From Alphaproteobacteria bacterium (GTDB lineage: Bacteria; Pseudomonadota; Alphaproteobacteria; TMED109), in contig JAJDZX010000092.1 of assembly GCA_022824395.1 (NCBI GenBank), positions 1 through 64,000 on the forward strand: 64,000 bases of DNA, read 5' to 3'. The translations under genes and the position numbers were made by a program. The notes beneath the pieces were generated by a model. That model saw only the letters and a program-made list of their open reading frames with translations. It was not told where the DNA came from and ran no database searches. The first letter of the stretch is position 1. The number at the start of each line of letters is the position of its first letter. This document shows positions 55,732 to 63,916 of this stretch, one piece after another.

Positions 55732-56517
55732 TCAAACCAGCGCCGTTTCCGCGGTTCCCAGTACGCCGAAATCGGCGACGACACGGTTTCCCGGCTCGAT
55801 AGCGCTCGGTTGGCCGCACACCCCGGTCGTGACGATGTCGCCTGCATCCAGCGGCGTTCCCTGCTGCGCGTGGTTGTTGGCGATCCAGGCGAGGGCGGTC
55901 CGCGGGTCGCCGAGCGCATCGGCGCCGGTTCCGCTGGTGACTTCCACGCCGTCGACGATCAAGCGCACCGGATGGGCGGCAAAGTCCGTTGACCGCAGGT
56001 CGGGCGAGGCCGCTGGACCGAGGATGAACTGGCTGGCACAGGCGTTGTCTGCAATCAGTTGCGGGCCGCCAGCTCGCGTGAAGTCAAGATATCGGGAATC
56101 GGGGATTTCAATGGCCGGGTGGACGTCTGCCACTGCGGCGAAGGCCTCCGCTTCCGTGTAAGGGGTCGCGCGGGCCGGGAGTGCCCGGCCGAGAACGAAC
56201 GCGAATTCCGCCTCGGCGACTCCCATTCGGTTCAGGCCGAGGTGAACTCTGCCCGGGCTGTCGTGGACACGGCTCTTGAGGAGACGCCCGGCGATGGGAC
56301 CGCCCACGTTGATGTGACGCTGGCCGGCACGGCTCGTCGCCGCAATCTTCCAGCCGACGACCGCGTCGCCGGAATGTCGGACAAAGGCCTGCTGAACCTT
56401 GTAACCGGCTTCCGGCGTCGCCGGTTGACACCTTTCGGGCAACCCGTCGATCACGGAGCCTTCATCCCAGCACCGGTGGATGATTCGCCCGGCTTCACGG
56501 GCCCGGCTCGCGTTCAT
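55732..56517 (-). CDS. 2-keto-4-pentenoate hydratase/fumarylacetoacetase-type protein
   Basis: 261 residues of the hydratase (MhpD-like) branch. Sequence features: GYKVQQAFVRHSGDAVVGWKIAATS, VAEAEFAFVLGR, ADVHPAIEIPDSRY, ADNACASQFILGPA, DALGDPRTALAWIANNHAQQG and TTGVCGQPSAIEPGNRVVADFG. Acidic residues in AEAEFAF and AIEIPDSR bind the metal. It likely acts on a 2-keto-4-enoate from aromatic or related catabolism; no other pathway gene is adjacent. ATG 56517 is used; a TTG two codons upstream is possible. Confidence 0.85.
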   Translation of the reverse strand: MNASRAREAGRIIHRCWDEGSVIDGLPERCQPATPEAGYKVQQAFVRHSGDAVVGWKIAATSRAGQRHINVGGPIAGRLLKSRVHDSPGRVHLGLNRMGVAEAEFAFVLGRALPARATPYTEAEAFAAVADVHPAIEIPDSRYLDFTRAGGPQLIADNACASQFILGPAASPDLRSTDFAAHPVRLIVDGVEVTSGTGADALGDPRTALAWIANNHAQQGTPLDAGDIVTTGVCGQPSAIEPGNRVVADFGVLGTAETALV

Positions 56518-56663
56518 GGCCAAGGCTCTCTCAGGCTGCTCAGACGGGTGGACGGCCGGTGACGGCCCGCCAGCACCGACCTCCAGCGGGCCGGGGGCGT
56601 GTGCCGGCTCCGACGACGGCGCCCGTCAGCGCGCCGGCGGATCTGGCGTGAAGCTGGCAGATC

Positions 56664-57314
56664 TCACTGCGGACAGCGGGCTGCCAAGGTAGCCAGCGGA
56701 GCGGCCTGCTCGGCGGTCAGCGATACCACCGCGCTCAGGGCGAATTCCGGGGAATCGAGGTCAACCCCGACGGAATGCCCGGCGTTAAAGGCGCGAAGTA
56801 GCCTGTCGGGCGCGAGCACCGCCGAATCGAATTGCGTCTCGTACACCGTGTCGCGGGAGAAACCGTGCCCGGATCGAATGACGGTGGCGGCGGTCTCGAC
56901 GAAGCCGCCGGTGCCGAGATCGGTCACCCGTAGCGTGCCGCCCGTGCGCACGAAGGGCGGCGGTTCGAGATTGAGGAAGTCCGCCAGGAAGTTGGCCGGC
57001 GATTCGACCGAGACTGCAGCCTTTGCTTCCACCGGCAGGCGGAAATGCCAGGCGTCGACCTTGAGGAGCCTGCCCGGGTGCAGGGGCGCGACTTCATGGC
57101 AGTCGTACTTGAGCACTAGGCGGGTGGAAACCCGAAAGACTTGGTCCGGCGTGGTCACGCGGGTCGATGTCGCGGTGATGCTCAGGTGATGCTCGCGCCC
57201 GTCGAAGTCCGTCCAATAACGCACCATCGGATCGACGATGTTCTCGGCCGTGGCCGTGGCGGCGGGTAGCACGCCCAGCAGGAGCACCAACATCAAGCGA
57301 GAGGGATGAAACAT
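56664..57314 (-). CDS. Secreted protein of unknown function
   Basis: 216 residues with a clear signal peptide (MLVLLLGVLPAATATAEN, cleavage near residue 24). The mature part is rich in beta pattern (REHHLSITATSTRVTT, FRVSTRLVLKYDCH, WHFRLPVEAKAAVSVES, GGTLRVTDLGTGGFVETAATVIRSG) and has only two cysteines (KYDCH and the penultimate Cys-Pro-Gln end region ARCPQ), which could form a disulfide. No family is recognised. It has a plausible ribosome site (AAGGGGG) and stands alone. Confidence 0.65.
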   Translation of the reverse strand: MFHPSRLMLVLLLGVLPAATATAENIVDPMVRYWTDFDGREHHLSITATSTRVTTPDQVFRVSTRLVLKYDCHEVAPLHPGRLLKVDAWHFRLPVEAKAAVSVESPANFLADFLNLEPPPFVRTGGTLRVTDLGTGGFVETAATVIRSGHGFSRDTVYETQFDSAVLAPDRLLRAFNAGHSVGVDLDSPEFALSAVVSLTAEQAAPLATLAARCPQ

Positions 57315-57595
57315 CTTTTACGCCCCCTTCAGGCTTACCAGTCATATTAGAGTAGCAGGCCACCTGCTGAACATGGCAGGCCAAGCACTCCTGCCATGGG
57401 GTATCCCGGCCTCAAGCGGCGCCCGCCGTCGCTATCGTTGCACCGTTTACAGGCGGGCGATATCGCATACCCAATCGACATAAGAGCATAGCTAATCAAC
57501 ATATAGGGCCGATTCATCTATTGGCTGCCAACGCTCGGGGACCACACCGACCAATTTGATCCTGCCGTCACGCCCGCCAGCGGAGCCATTGGTTC
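57315..57595. other. AT-richer intergenic stretch
   Basis: 281 bases upstream of the secreted-protein gene (minus strand) and downstream of the DsbA-like gene. A TAATAT (about 57343-57348 on the minus strand) could be a -10. Around 57460-57530 the DNA becomes markedly A+T-rich (CATAAGAGCATAGC, AATCAACATATAGG), unlike the rest of the window, without any gene. No repeat structure was recognised there. Confidence 0.4.
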
Positions 57596-58180
57596 CTACT
57601 CGATGAGTTCCGCGAGCGCATCAGCGTCAAACTGTCCTGCTACTTTCGATCCATTGACGAAGAAAGTTGGCGTCGAATCCACGTCCATGCGGTCTTGACC
57701 ATCCATGCGGGTCCTGAGGATGCGATTCAGGCGGGCCCGGTTCGTATCGGTGTCGGCGAAGCAGGCATCGACCTCATCGGCACTGATACCAAATTGCAGG
57801 AACATGTTCTTGAGGACGTCCTTCGGTGCCTCGGCCGCCGCCCACCGGCTCTGGTGAGCGAACAGCTGCTCAAGGACGGGAAAGAAATGCTCGTCGGGCT
57901 GGCAGTGGGCAAGCATGGACCCGGTCAGCGCCGGTCGGTCCAGCGGGAAGTCTCGGAATACGAGACGCACTTGGCCCGTGTCGATAAAGCGGGCCTTGAT
58001 TTCAGGGAGCACTTCGTTGTGGAAGGCGGCGCAGTGCGGGCACGAGAGCGAGGCGTACTCGATGATTTCGTGCGGTGCGTCGGCGTCACCGAGAACCTTC
58101 TGCAGCAGGGACTCGCCGGAGTCCTCGGCAGCGGCAGGCAAGACCAAGAGCATCGTTGCCAGAGCGGTAAGCAGACGCAT
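57596..58180 (-). CDS. DsbA-family thiol:disulfide oxidoreductase
   Basis: 194 residues. Signal peptide of about 18 residues (LLTALATMLLVLPAAAED). The active site is CPHC in EYASLSCPHCAAFHNEVLP, and the cis-proline loop is DSTPTFFVNGSKVAG. It belongs to the DsbA/BdbD-like (thioredoxin_4) group common in Alphaproteobacteria; it would oxidise secreted proteins or act in their refolding. Downstream, on the same strand, lies the two-cysteine secreted protein at 56664. A second thiol system, ScsB/DsbD-like, is at 3348-5471. Confidence 0.92.
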   Translation of the reverse strand: MRLLTALATMLLVLPAAAEDSGESLLQKVLGDADAPHEIIEYASLSCPHCAAFHNEVLPEIKARFIDTGQVRLVFRDFPLDRPALTGSMLAHCQPDEHFFPVLEQLFAHQSRWAAAEAPKDVLKNMFLQFGISADEVDACFADTDTNRARLNRILRTRMDGQDRMDVDSTPTFFVNGSKVAGQFDADALAELIE

Positions 58181-58394
58181 GAGAAAGCTACTCCCTGAAT
58201 TTCAGCAGACAATATATGGTCGGCGAACGGCCTTGGGCAACGCCGGAAAACTTTGGCGACGGCGGTTCGTGCCACACCGTCGGCACCGTAAGGTCATCAA
58301 GCGTGTAGGGGCTGGTTGAGCGTGCTGGCAACGGGCTGCGTCACGGGGGAGTCAGCAGCGGACCAGGCTGGCCGCGGAGCCGGCCGGCAGTTGA

Positions 58395-59156
58395 CTAGGC
58401 CGTCACCAGCTCGGCCACGAGAACTTCCGCCAGGTGGTTTGCCCAGTCCCGTGCCGCTTTCTCGTCTTCCAAAAGGTCCTGGCGGATTTCGATGAGGAGA
58501 TTTGGAAGCCCCCGTACCTCGCCGTGGGCTTCTGCCGTGTAGCCGAACTCCGGTGTCTGGGCGTAAGGCACATTGTCACCGATATTGAGGGCGGTGAGGC
58601 GGCTGAGACCGGCACGGATCCGATCAGCGAACTGCTTTTGCCTGCCTCCCCAGAGGATTGACGCATGCCATGGCCGTGACATTCCATCGCCAGCCAAAAG
58701 CGCGGGCGTGAAGCTGTGGATGCACAGGAGGGCACTGCAGCGTGCCCCCATTTGGTCGAGCGTGGCATCGATAGCATCGTGATAAGGCCGGAAACAACGC
58801 GCGATACGATCGGATCGCTCATCCCCATCCAGTCCGACATTGCCGGGAATGATCGTGCCGTCGCTGGTATCCAGGATCGATGCGTCCGAGTCCGGCGATC
58901 GATTGGGGTCAATGACGAGACGTGAATAGCCTGCCAGCAGGGCGGGTGCGTCCAGGCGCGCAGCGAGTTCCAGTGTGACAGCCCGTGCGCCCGGGTCCCA
59001 GGCAATGTGCCGGTCGAGCTCGCGGGCATCCAGGCCCAGATCGCTCAACTCCTCCGGTACGGTGTTCACCGCATGGTCGCACACGAGGAGAGCCGGGAAT
59101 CGGCCACGGGGATTGATGTGCTCGAACGGCCGGAAGCCGTTGTAGTGCTGGGTCAC
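58395..59156 (-). CDS. N-formylglutamate amidohydrolase family protein
   Basis: 253 residues. The family pattern is evident: FPALLVCDHAVNTVPEELSDLGL (metal-binding region), DRHIAWDPGARAVTLELA, SRLVIDPNRSP, IPGN, PYHDAIDATL, CIHSFTPAL and LLIEIRQDLLEDEKAARDWA. It may hydrolyse N-formylglutamate (histidine breakdown) or a related N-acyl amide; no other hut genes are near. The GTG start at 59156 overlaps the STAS gene stop (GTGA), so it is tied to the regulatory pair upstream. Confidence 0.88.
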   Translation of the reverse strand: MTQHYNGFRPFEHINPRGRFPALLVCDHAVNTVPEELSDLGLDARELDRHIAWDPGARAVTLELAARLDAPALLAGYSRLVIDPNRSPDSDASILDTSDGTIIPGNVGLDGDERSDRIARCFRPYHDAIDATLDQMGARCSALLCIHSFTPALLAGDGMSRPWHASILWGGRQKQFADRIRAGLSRLTALNIGDNVPYAQTPEFGYTAEAHGEVRGLPNLLIEIRQDLLEDEKAARDWANHLAEVLVAELVTA

Positions 59157-59491
59157 GCGCAGTTCAGCGCCTCGGCAAGGCTGGCGTAGAGGGGGAGAGG
59201 GCCGACCGGCCCCCGGAGTTCCGCGATGGGGCCTTCCAACGCCGGGCGCAGGCCGGCGACCTTGAACAGACCGCCGCGGGACTCCAGCCGGCGAGCCACA
59301 GCGAGGAGGACTCTCCGGGCCGGTGACGCGAGGCAGGAGACGGCCGAGCAATCGAGGACGATGTGATTCTCTCCGCTGTCAATTTGTCGCATGAGTTGTT
59401 CCGAGAATTCCGACACTCTCGTACCTTCGATACGGCCGGCGAGGGAAAACACGAGAAATTTCCCAGACCTGGCCTCCGTGAAGAAAGGCAC
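59153..59491 (-). CDS. STAS-domain anti-anti-sigma factor-like protein
   Basis: 112 residues. The STAS fold is suggested by KFLVFSLAGRIEGTRVSEFSEQLMRQI followed by HIVLDCSAVSCLASPARRVLLAVARRLES (in pieces). The conserved serine of the D-S-xx-xxIDS-G motif is present as CLASP. It is adjacent to an RsbW-like kinase (59508) with a 16-base gap, so the two form a partner-switching unit. The third gene, the amidohydrolase, overlaps its stop. GTG 59491 is the start. Confidence 0.82.
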   Translation of the reverse strand: MPFFTEARSGKFLVFSLAGRIEGTRVSEFSEQLMRQIDSGENHIVLDCSAVSCLASPARRVLLAVARRLESRGGLFKVAGLRPALEGPIAELRGPVGPLPLYASLAEALNCA

Positions 59492-59507
59492 GGGGCTCGT
59501 GGATCAG

Positions 59508-59927
59508 CTATTCAACCGGGCTGACCAGCCGAATCCGGTTCTTGCCACCCACATGCTCGTGACTGGATTGATCCGAGAACGAACGGATCAGGTGAATGCC
59601 GAGACCGCCGATTGGGCGTTCACTGACATTGGAGCCGAGATCGGGCGCTGGCGTTTCGGTGAAAGGGTCAAAAGGGGCGGCGTTGTCTTCAAACAGCATC
59701 TCAACCTGTCTGCCGTCGCAATTGATGGACAGCGATATCTCCGGCTCCCGTCCGCCGAAATCTCCGTGATTCACGCTATTGGTAACCAATTCCTGGATCA
59801 CGAGGTTGACCTTGAAGGCACTTGCCATGGGAATATCGGCCGCGTCACAAAACTCTTCGATCCTGGTGGTCACATCACTGAGCGCGCTGATTTGAACCGG
59901 GATGTCGAGTTTCAGTGACTGCCCCAT
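59508..59927 (-). CDS. Anti-sigma factor serine/threonine kinase (RsbW-like, HATPase_c_2)
   Basis: 139 residues. The ATP-binding N-box is LVIQELVTNSVNHG, followed by the G1 region FEDNAAPFDPF and the G2 region RPIGGLGIHLIRSFSD. It has no sensor domain. It should bind and phosphorylate the STAS partner encoded immediately downstream. The TTGGAG site precedes the ATG at 59927 by six bases. A sigma factor gene is not nearby, so its target is unknown. Confidence 0.88.
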   Translation of the reverse strand: MGQSLKLDIPVQISALSDVTTRIEEFCDAADIPMASAFKVNLVIQELVTNSVNHGDFGGREPEISLSINCDGRQVEMLFEDNAAPFDPFTETPAPDLGSNVSERPIGGLGIHLIRSFSDQSSHEHVGGKNRIRLVSPVE

Positions 59928-60058
59928 GTGAAACTCCAAGTCATTGCTACCGAGTAGACTGATTAAGGGCGCCAGTGAGTAGGTCAGCCAGGAGGTTGTC
60001 GTTTCCCGTTGCGCATGTGCCGCGATTATAGCAGATTTCGCCTGTTTTGGGGAGGTTC

Positions 60059-60475
60059 ATGGCCATTCTTGAGCGAGATCTGCTGGGCCGCTGGGACTTG
60101 GTGGACACCTATTTGGAAGCGCCGGACGGAGCGCGCACGCCGTTGCTCGGAGATAGTCCTCGCGGTTTGATTCACTACGGATCCGACCGCACGGTGATAG
60201 CAATGCTGGCCGGCTCCGACCGGTCGCTCCCGGAGGATCCGGTGCCGGATGCGGCGGCCGCGCAGGCGTGGTCCGGCTTCTTCGCCTATTACGGTTCGTG
60301 GGTCCTCTCCGGCTCCAGAGTGCGACACACTATCCATCTGTCCCACGACCCGAGGCTGAACGGCTCGACCCTGGAACGCGACATCATGTGGGAGGACGGG
60401 CTGCTGACATTCAGCGGCCCGCACCCTTACGGCGGGCCGGGGCACCGTGTCATCATTGTTTGGAAGCGTCCCTAG
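60059..60475 (+). CDS. Lipocalin-like domain protein
   Basis: 138 residues, starting MAILERDLLGRWDLVDTYLEA. The pattern (GRWxLVD near the N-terminus, GLIHYGSDRTVIAML, WVLSGSRVRHTIHLS, and VIIVWKR at the end) matches the small Lipocalin_5-type proteins, often in secondary metabolite or stress contexts. It would bind a small hydrophobic ligand. GGGGAGG sits three bases before the ATG at 60059; a TTG at 60047 is the other possibility. It overlaps the convergent dehalogenase stop by four bases. Confidence 0.7.
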   Translation: MAILERDLLGRWDLVDTYLEAPDGARTPLLGDSPRGLIHYGSDRTVIAMLAGSDRSLPEDPVPDAAAAQAWSGFFAYYGSWVLSGSRVRHTIHLSHDPRLNGSTLERDIMWEDGLLTFSGPHPYGGPGHRVIIVWKRP

Positions 60476-61188
60476 GCGCGGGCAAGTTCCGCCTTGTGCT
60501 GTGCTGCGAGCGAGGCCAGATCGGGAAACACGAAAGTCACGTCGGGCTGCTCGGTTACTGGCTTGGTCGCACCATCCCGCCCCTGCTGACGGTCGATCCA
60601 CGCGGTGGAAAGGCCGGCCGCCCGAGCCGGCACCTGATCGTGGTACAGGCTCTGCGCCACGTGCAGAAGTTCCGTCTTCCGGATGCCGAAATCCTGCTCG
60701 CAGTGCGCGACCAGATAGTGAAAGTTCCGCGGATCAGGTTTGTAGCTGCGGATGTCCTCGGCCGTATAGACAGCATCGAACCGGATCTCGAGGGCACGGG
60801 CGCTGGATGCGAAACCCGCCCGGTCCACGTTGGAGAGGACAATCAGCCGGAAGTGTCCACCGAGATATCGGAGCGCCGCACTCGAATCCGGGAATGGGGG
60901 CCAGTCGGGGAGCGATCGGCCGAACCGCGCATCGAGGCCCGGATCGGCATCGAGGCCGAATTCGTCTGCGATCCGCCGATGCACCCGTGCGAGCACGTCC
61001 GGGTAGCTGGCACCCGGATGCGCCTTCTGGATCGCGCCCTCATGGGTCGCAAAGGCCGAAAGTGCCGCCGCGCGATCGGCCAGCCCAAGCTGCCGCAGGG
61101 GCGCGAGGGCATTCCAGATCCCGATTTCCCAATCGATCAGGGTGCCGTAACAATCAAAGCTGAGTGCCTGAAAATCGCGCAATTGCAA
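60472..61188 (-). CDS. Haloacid dehalogenase, type II (HAD superfamily)
   Basis: 238 residues. HAD motif I is LSFDCYGTLIDWE, motif II is LIVLSNVDR, and motif III is the lysine of YKPDPRNF; motif IV falls near LLHVAQSLYHDQVPARAAGL. This pattern is that of 2-haloacid dehalogenases/HAD hydrolases. The start is TTG at 61188 or TTG at 61182, both in frame. Converges with the lipocalin-like gene (shared four bases) and is divergent from mazG. Confidence 0.85.
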   Translation of the reverse strand: MQLRDFQALSFDCYGTLIDWEIGIWNALAPLRQLGLADRAAALSAFATHEGAIQKAHPGASYPDVLARVHRRIADEFGLDADPGLDARFGRSLPDWPPFPDSSAALRYLGGHFRLIVLSNVDRAGFASSARALEIRFDAVYTAEDIRSYKPDPRNFHYLVAHCEQDFGIRKTELLHVAQSLYHDQVPARAAGLSTAWIDRQQGRDGATKPVTEQPDVTFVFPDLASLAAQHKAELARA

Positions 61189-61276
61189 CGTCCGGCTCCG
61201 GGAATTCTGTCACTACACTGGCATGGTGGTGGCGCCTGCCGATAGAGGTTACCGCAAGCGCAAGCGGGAGTTGTCC

Positions 61277-62104
61277 ATGTACGAACGCCGTCGAACGAAC
61301 GAAGATGTCCGGTCACGGACCTCCGAGACCGCTGGCGCCGGTTTCGCGTTTAAGCGCTTGGTTGGCCTGATGGCTGAACTTCGGGACCCGGTACGAGGGT
61401 GCCCGTGGACGCGGGCGCAAACGTTCGAGACGATCGTCCCGTACACGATCGAGGAGGTCTACGAGGTGGTCGACGCCATCCGGGCGGGCGACATGGAGGC
61501 ATTGTGTGACGAGCTCGGCGATCTCCTGCTGCAAGTCATCTACCATGCCCGCATGGCGGAGGAGGCCGGAGCCTTTGGGATCGCCGAAGTGATCCATGCC
61601 CTCCAGGACAAACTGGTGCGCAGGCATCCCCACGTGTTCGCCGACGATGCCGCCGTCGATTCGGAAGCCGTCATGCGCAACTGGGAGCGCATCAAGGCTG
61701 CGGAGAAGGCGCCGGCCGCCGGCGGTACGGGTGTTCTGGAGGGTGTGCTGCGTTCGGGCCCGGCGCTGGTACGGGCGCGGAAGCTGCAGGATGCGGTGAG
61801 TCGCTCGACCCAGGAGGAAGTTGCAGCAACGGCCGAGCCGGCAGCCGAGGCACAGCGGTCACTCGAACGGCTGAAGCCGGCTGCGCCCGAGCCAGCCGCC
61901 GCGCGCCGAGCCATCGGGGATGCGATGTTCGCGCTGGTGCGCCTGTCGCGGACCAGCGGGGTCGACCCGGAAGCAGCCCTGGACGATGCCAACGCCCGGT
62001 TTCAGGAACGCGTCTCCCAGCTTGAGCAAGTGCTGCATCGCGACCGGAAGACACTTCGGGATGCGACGCCGGAACAGTGCGAGAGTGTCTGGAGCAGCCG
62101 CTAG
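61277..62104 (+). CDS. mazG: Nucleoside triphosphate pyrophosphohydrolase MazG
   Basis: 275 residues from ATG 61277 with GGAG upstream. The first MazG domain has GCPWTRAQTFETIVPYTIEEVYEVVDAI and ELGDLLLQVIYHARMAEE, with the acidic residues for Mg. The second domain (residues 165 on) is weaker: RKLQDAVSRS, then a C-terminal ALDDANARFQERVSQLEQVL as in full-length MazG. Arg/Ala-rich insert around residues 150-200 is unusual. It clears non-canonical NTPs or ppGpp-like signals. Divergent from the HAD gene. Confidence 0.94.
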   Translation: MYERRRTNEDVRSRTSETAGAGFAFKRLVGLMAELRDPVRGCPWTRAQTFETIVPYTIEEVYEVVDAIRAGDMEALCDELGDLLLQVIYHARMAEEAGAFGIAEVIHALQDKLVRRHPHVFADDAAVDSEAVMRNWERIKAAEKAPAAGGTGVLEGVLRSGPALVRARKLQDAVSRSTQEEVAATAEPAAEAQRSLERLKPAAPEPAAARRAIGDAMFALVRLSRTSGVDPEAALDDANARFQERVSQLEQVLHRDRKTLRDATPEQCESVWSSR

Positions 62105-62408
62105 CGTGGCCCATGGTCCCGTGTAGGTTCGACTGCGGTGGCCAAGCGCACCCACGCCGTTTCCCGGCGCAACCCGATACGGCGTGCGGTTGGCACCGAC
62201 CGCCATCATCGACGCTCGCTTCACTTCGGTCGGCCGCAGATACGCGGCCGGTGCCAAGATCAGTGACCGGATCCGCAGTTTCCGGCGCTGTCGCTGCCCG
62301 GACCCCCGGCGGGCAACCGCGTGGAGGAGACCCGGTGTGCGGCTCGATCGGCTTCCGACGTGACGCGACGGGGCCGCGCGGCGGCAGTCCTGTTGTCCGA
62401 ATTCGCTG
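62105..62408. other. Intergenic region, nothing recognised
   Basis: 304 bases between the convergent mazG and dehydrogenase genes. Open frames on both strands lack any protein pattern. No T-tailed terminator found. Confidence 0.45.
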
Positions 62409-63287
62409 CTAGTCGTTTTGCAGCAGGTGAATAAGGCTGGACGTGTCCCAACGCTTGCCGCCGCGCGCCTCCACTTGCGCGTAGAGCTGGTCGATGAGTG
62501 CGGTCACGGGGAGCCTAGCGTTGTTGCGCTTCGATTCCTCCAGGCAGATGGCTAGGTCCTTTCGCATCCACTGGACGGCAAACCCGAAATCGAATTTCCC
62601 TTGCAGCATGGTGATGGCGCGGTTTTCCATCTGCCAGGACTGCGCAGCGCCCTTGGAAATGACGTCAAGCACCTGCTGGCCATCGAGCCCTGCGCGACTG
62701 GCGAAGTTCATGCCTTCGGAGAGGCCCTGCAGCAAGCCGGCAATACAGATCTGGTTGACCATTTTCGTGAGCTGGCCGGAGCCGGCCGGCCCCATCAGCG
62801 TGGTGGCGCGGGCGTAGCAGTCGATCAGGTCGCGCGCCCGCTTGAAGGTGTCCGGCTCGCCGCCCACCATAACCGTGAGCTGGCCGTTTTCCGCTCCTGC
62901 CTGACCCCCGGAAACCGGCGCGTCGAGAAATCCGACGCCGGCGTCGGCGCTGGCGGCAGCGAGTTCCCGGGCGATGCCAGCGGACGCCGTCGTGTGATCG
63001 ACGAGCACGGAGCCTGACGCCATACCGGCCAGAGCCCCGGCCTCTCCGGTGACGACGCTTCGGAGATCGTCATCGTTGCCCACGCACACGAACACCGTGT
63101 CGGCGCCTTCGGCTGCAGCGGCGGGCGTTGGTCGCGATGTGCCGCCATGTTGCTTAGTCCAGGCATCTGCCCGCGCTTGCGTTCGGTTGTAGACCACGAT
63201 CTCGTGGCCGGCTGCTGCAAGATGGCCGGCCATGGGGTAGCCCATGACTCCAAGACCCAGGAAAGCGGTGCGTTGCGAGTTGGCCAT
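62409..63287 (-). CDS. 3-hydroxyisobutyrate dehydrogenase-type oxidoreductase
   Basis: 292 residues from ATG 63287. The NAD(P)-binding motif GLGVMGYPMAGHLAAAGHEIVVYNRT is followed by DAPVSGGQAGAENGQLTVMVGG and the catalytic lysine region GSGQLTKMVNQICIAGLLQGLSEGM. The family includes HIBADH, tartronate semialdehyde reductase and glyoxylate reductases; the natural substrate is uncertain. A C-terminal all-alpha domain is complete (MRKDLAICLEES). No valine-catabolism partners are adjacent. Confidence 0.92.
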   Translation of the reverse strand: MANSQRTAFLGLGVMGYPMAGHLAAAGHEIVVYNRTQARADAWTKQHGGTSRPTPAAAAEGADTVFVCVGNDDDLRSVVTGEAGALAGMASGSVLVDHTTASAGIARELAAASADAGVGFLDAPVSGGQAGAENGQLTVMVGGEPDTFKRARDLIDCYARATTLMGPAGSGQLTKMVNQICIAGLLQGLSEGMNFASRAGLDGQQVLDVISKGAAQSWQMENRAITMLQGKFDFGFAVQWMRKDLAICLEESKRNNARLPVTALIDQLYAQVEARGGKRWDTSSLIHLLQND

Positions 63288-63916
63288 TGCCTTGGCTTCT
63301 CCGGTGATGGGAAGGCGATCCCGCACGGTCGGCGTGACAGGACATCGAATTCGGCGTGGGTGGAATGACCGGTGGTCAGTTTCGCAGCCGCCCACCGCGT
63401 CATGACGGCCTATATACAACGGTTGGCGAACGATGCGCACGAGCCAGTCGTCCGGCCGGCGCCTTGGTGTTTCCAGCGTGGACGTTACCAATCTTGAGAT
63501 CGGAGCGGAACACCGGGCCGGGGCCCGCGCTACAGCCCGGTGCACCGCCACGGCTGGCGGCGCCATGCGTCCGGCCGGTCTTTTCGCGACGGGAAGCGGG
63601 CCCCGAGGCGGGCGATCGCGTGTTGGCGCGTGGCCACACGGCGGCCACGGCAGGACCGCAATGCCGCGGACCATTCGTGTTAGCGCCTTCAAGCCGGTGC
63701 CGGCGCTTCGGGCAAATCGCCGGGGATTGGCAAACCGTCAGCCGAATCCTTCCATGGTTCACCTCTCGGGAGTCGGAAAACCGGCGCTAGTCCGGCGGTG
63801 GTGCACAGGAGCGACAGGCCATCCCTTCCGCATGCGACGCGACCAGTGGCTGGCTATCCTGCGGGCTTCGGGCGTCAGCTGCCGACCTGCCTTCCAAGGA
63901 CCCGTGAGGAAGCGCC
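63288..63916. other. Intergenic region upstream of divergent genes
   Basis: 629 bases between the dehydrogenase (leftward) and a secreted-protein gene (rightward). No frame has a protein pattern. TATATA at about 63412 (minus strand TATATAG) could be a -10 for the dehydrogenase; an inverted repeat GTGGCC...GGCCAC lies at about 63637-63655. A TGAGGA site six bases before the ATG at 63917 serves the rightward gene. Confidence 0.4.

Noticed and set aside
63356-63790. Open frames on both strands in 63356-63790
   Set aside because: Neither strand shows a protein pattern, start signal or conserved motif; both resemble random GC-rich frames.
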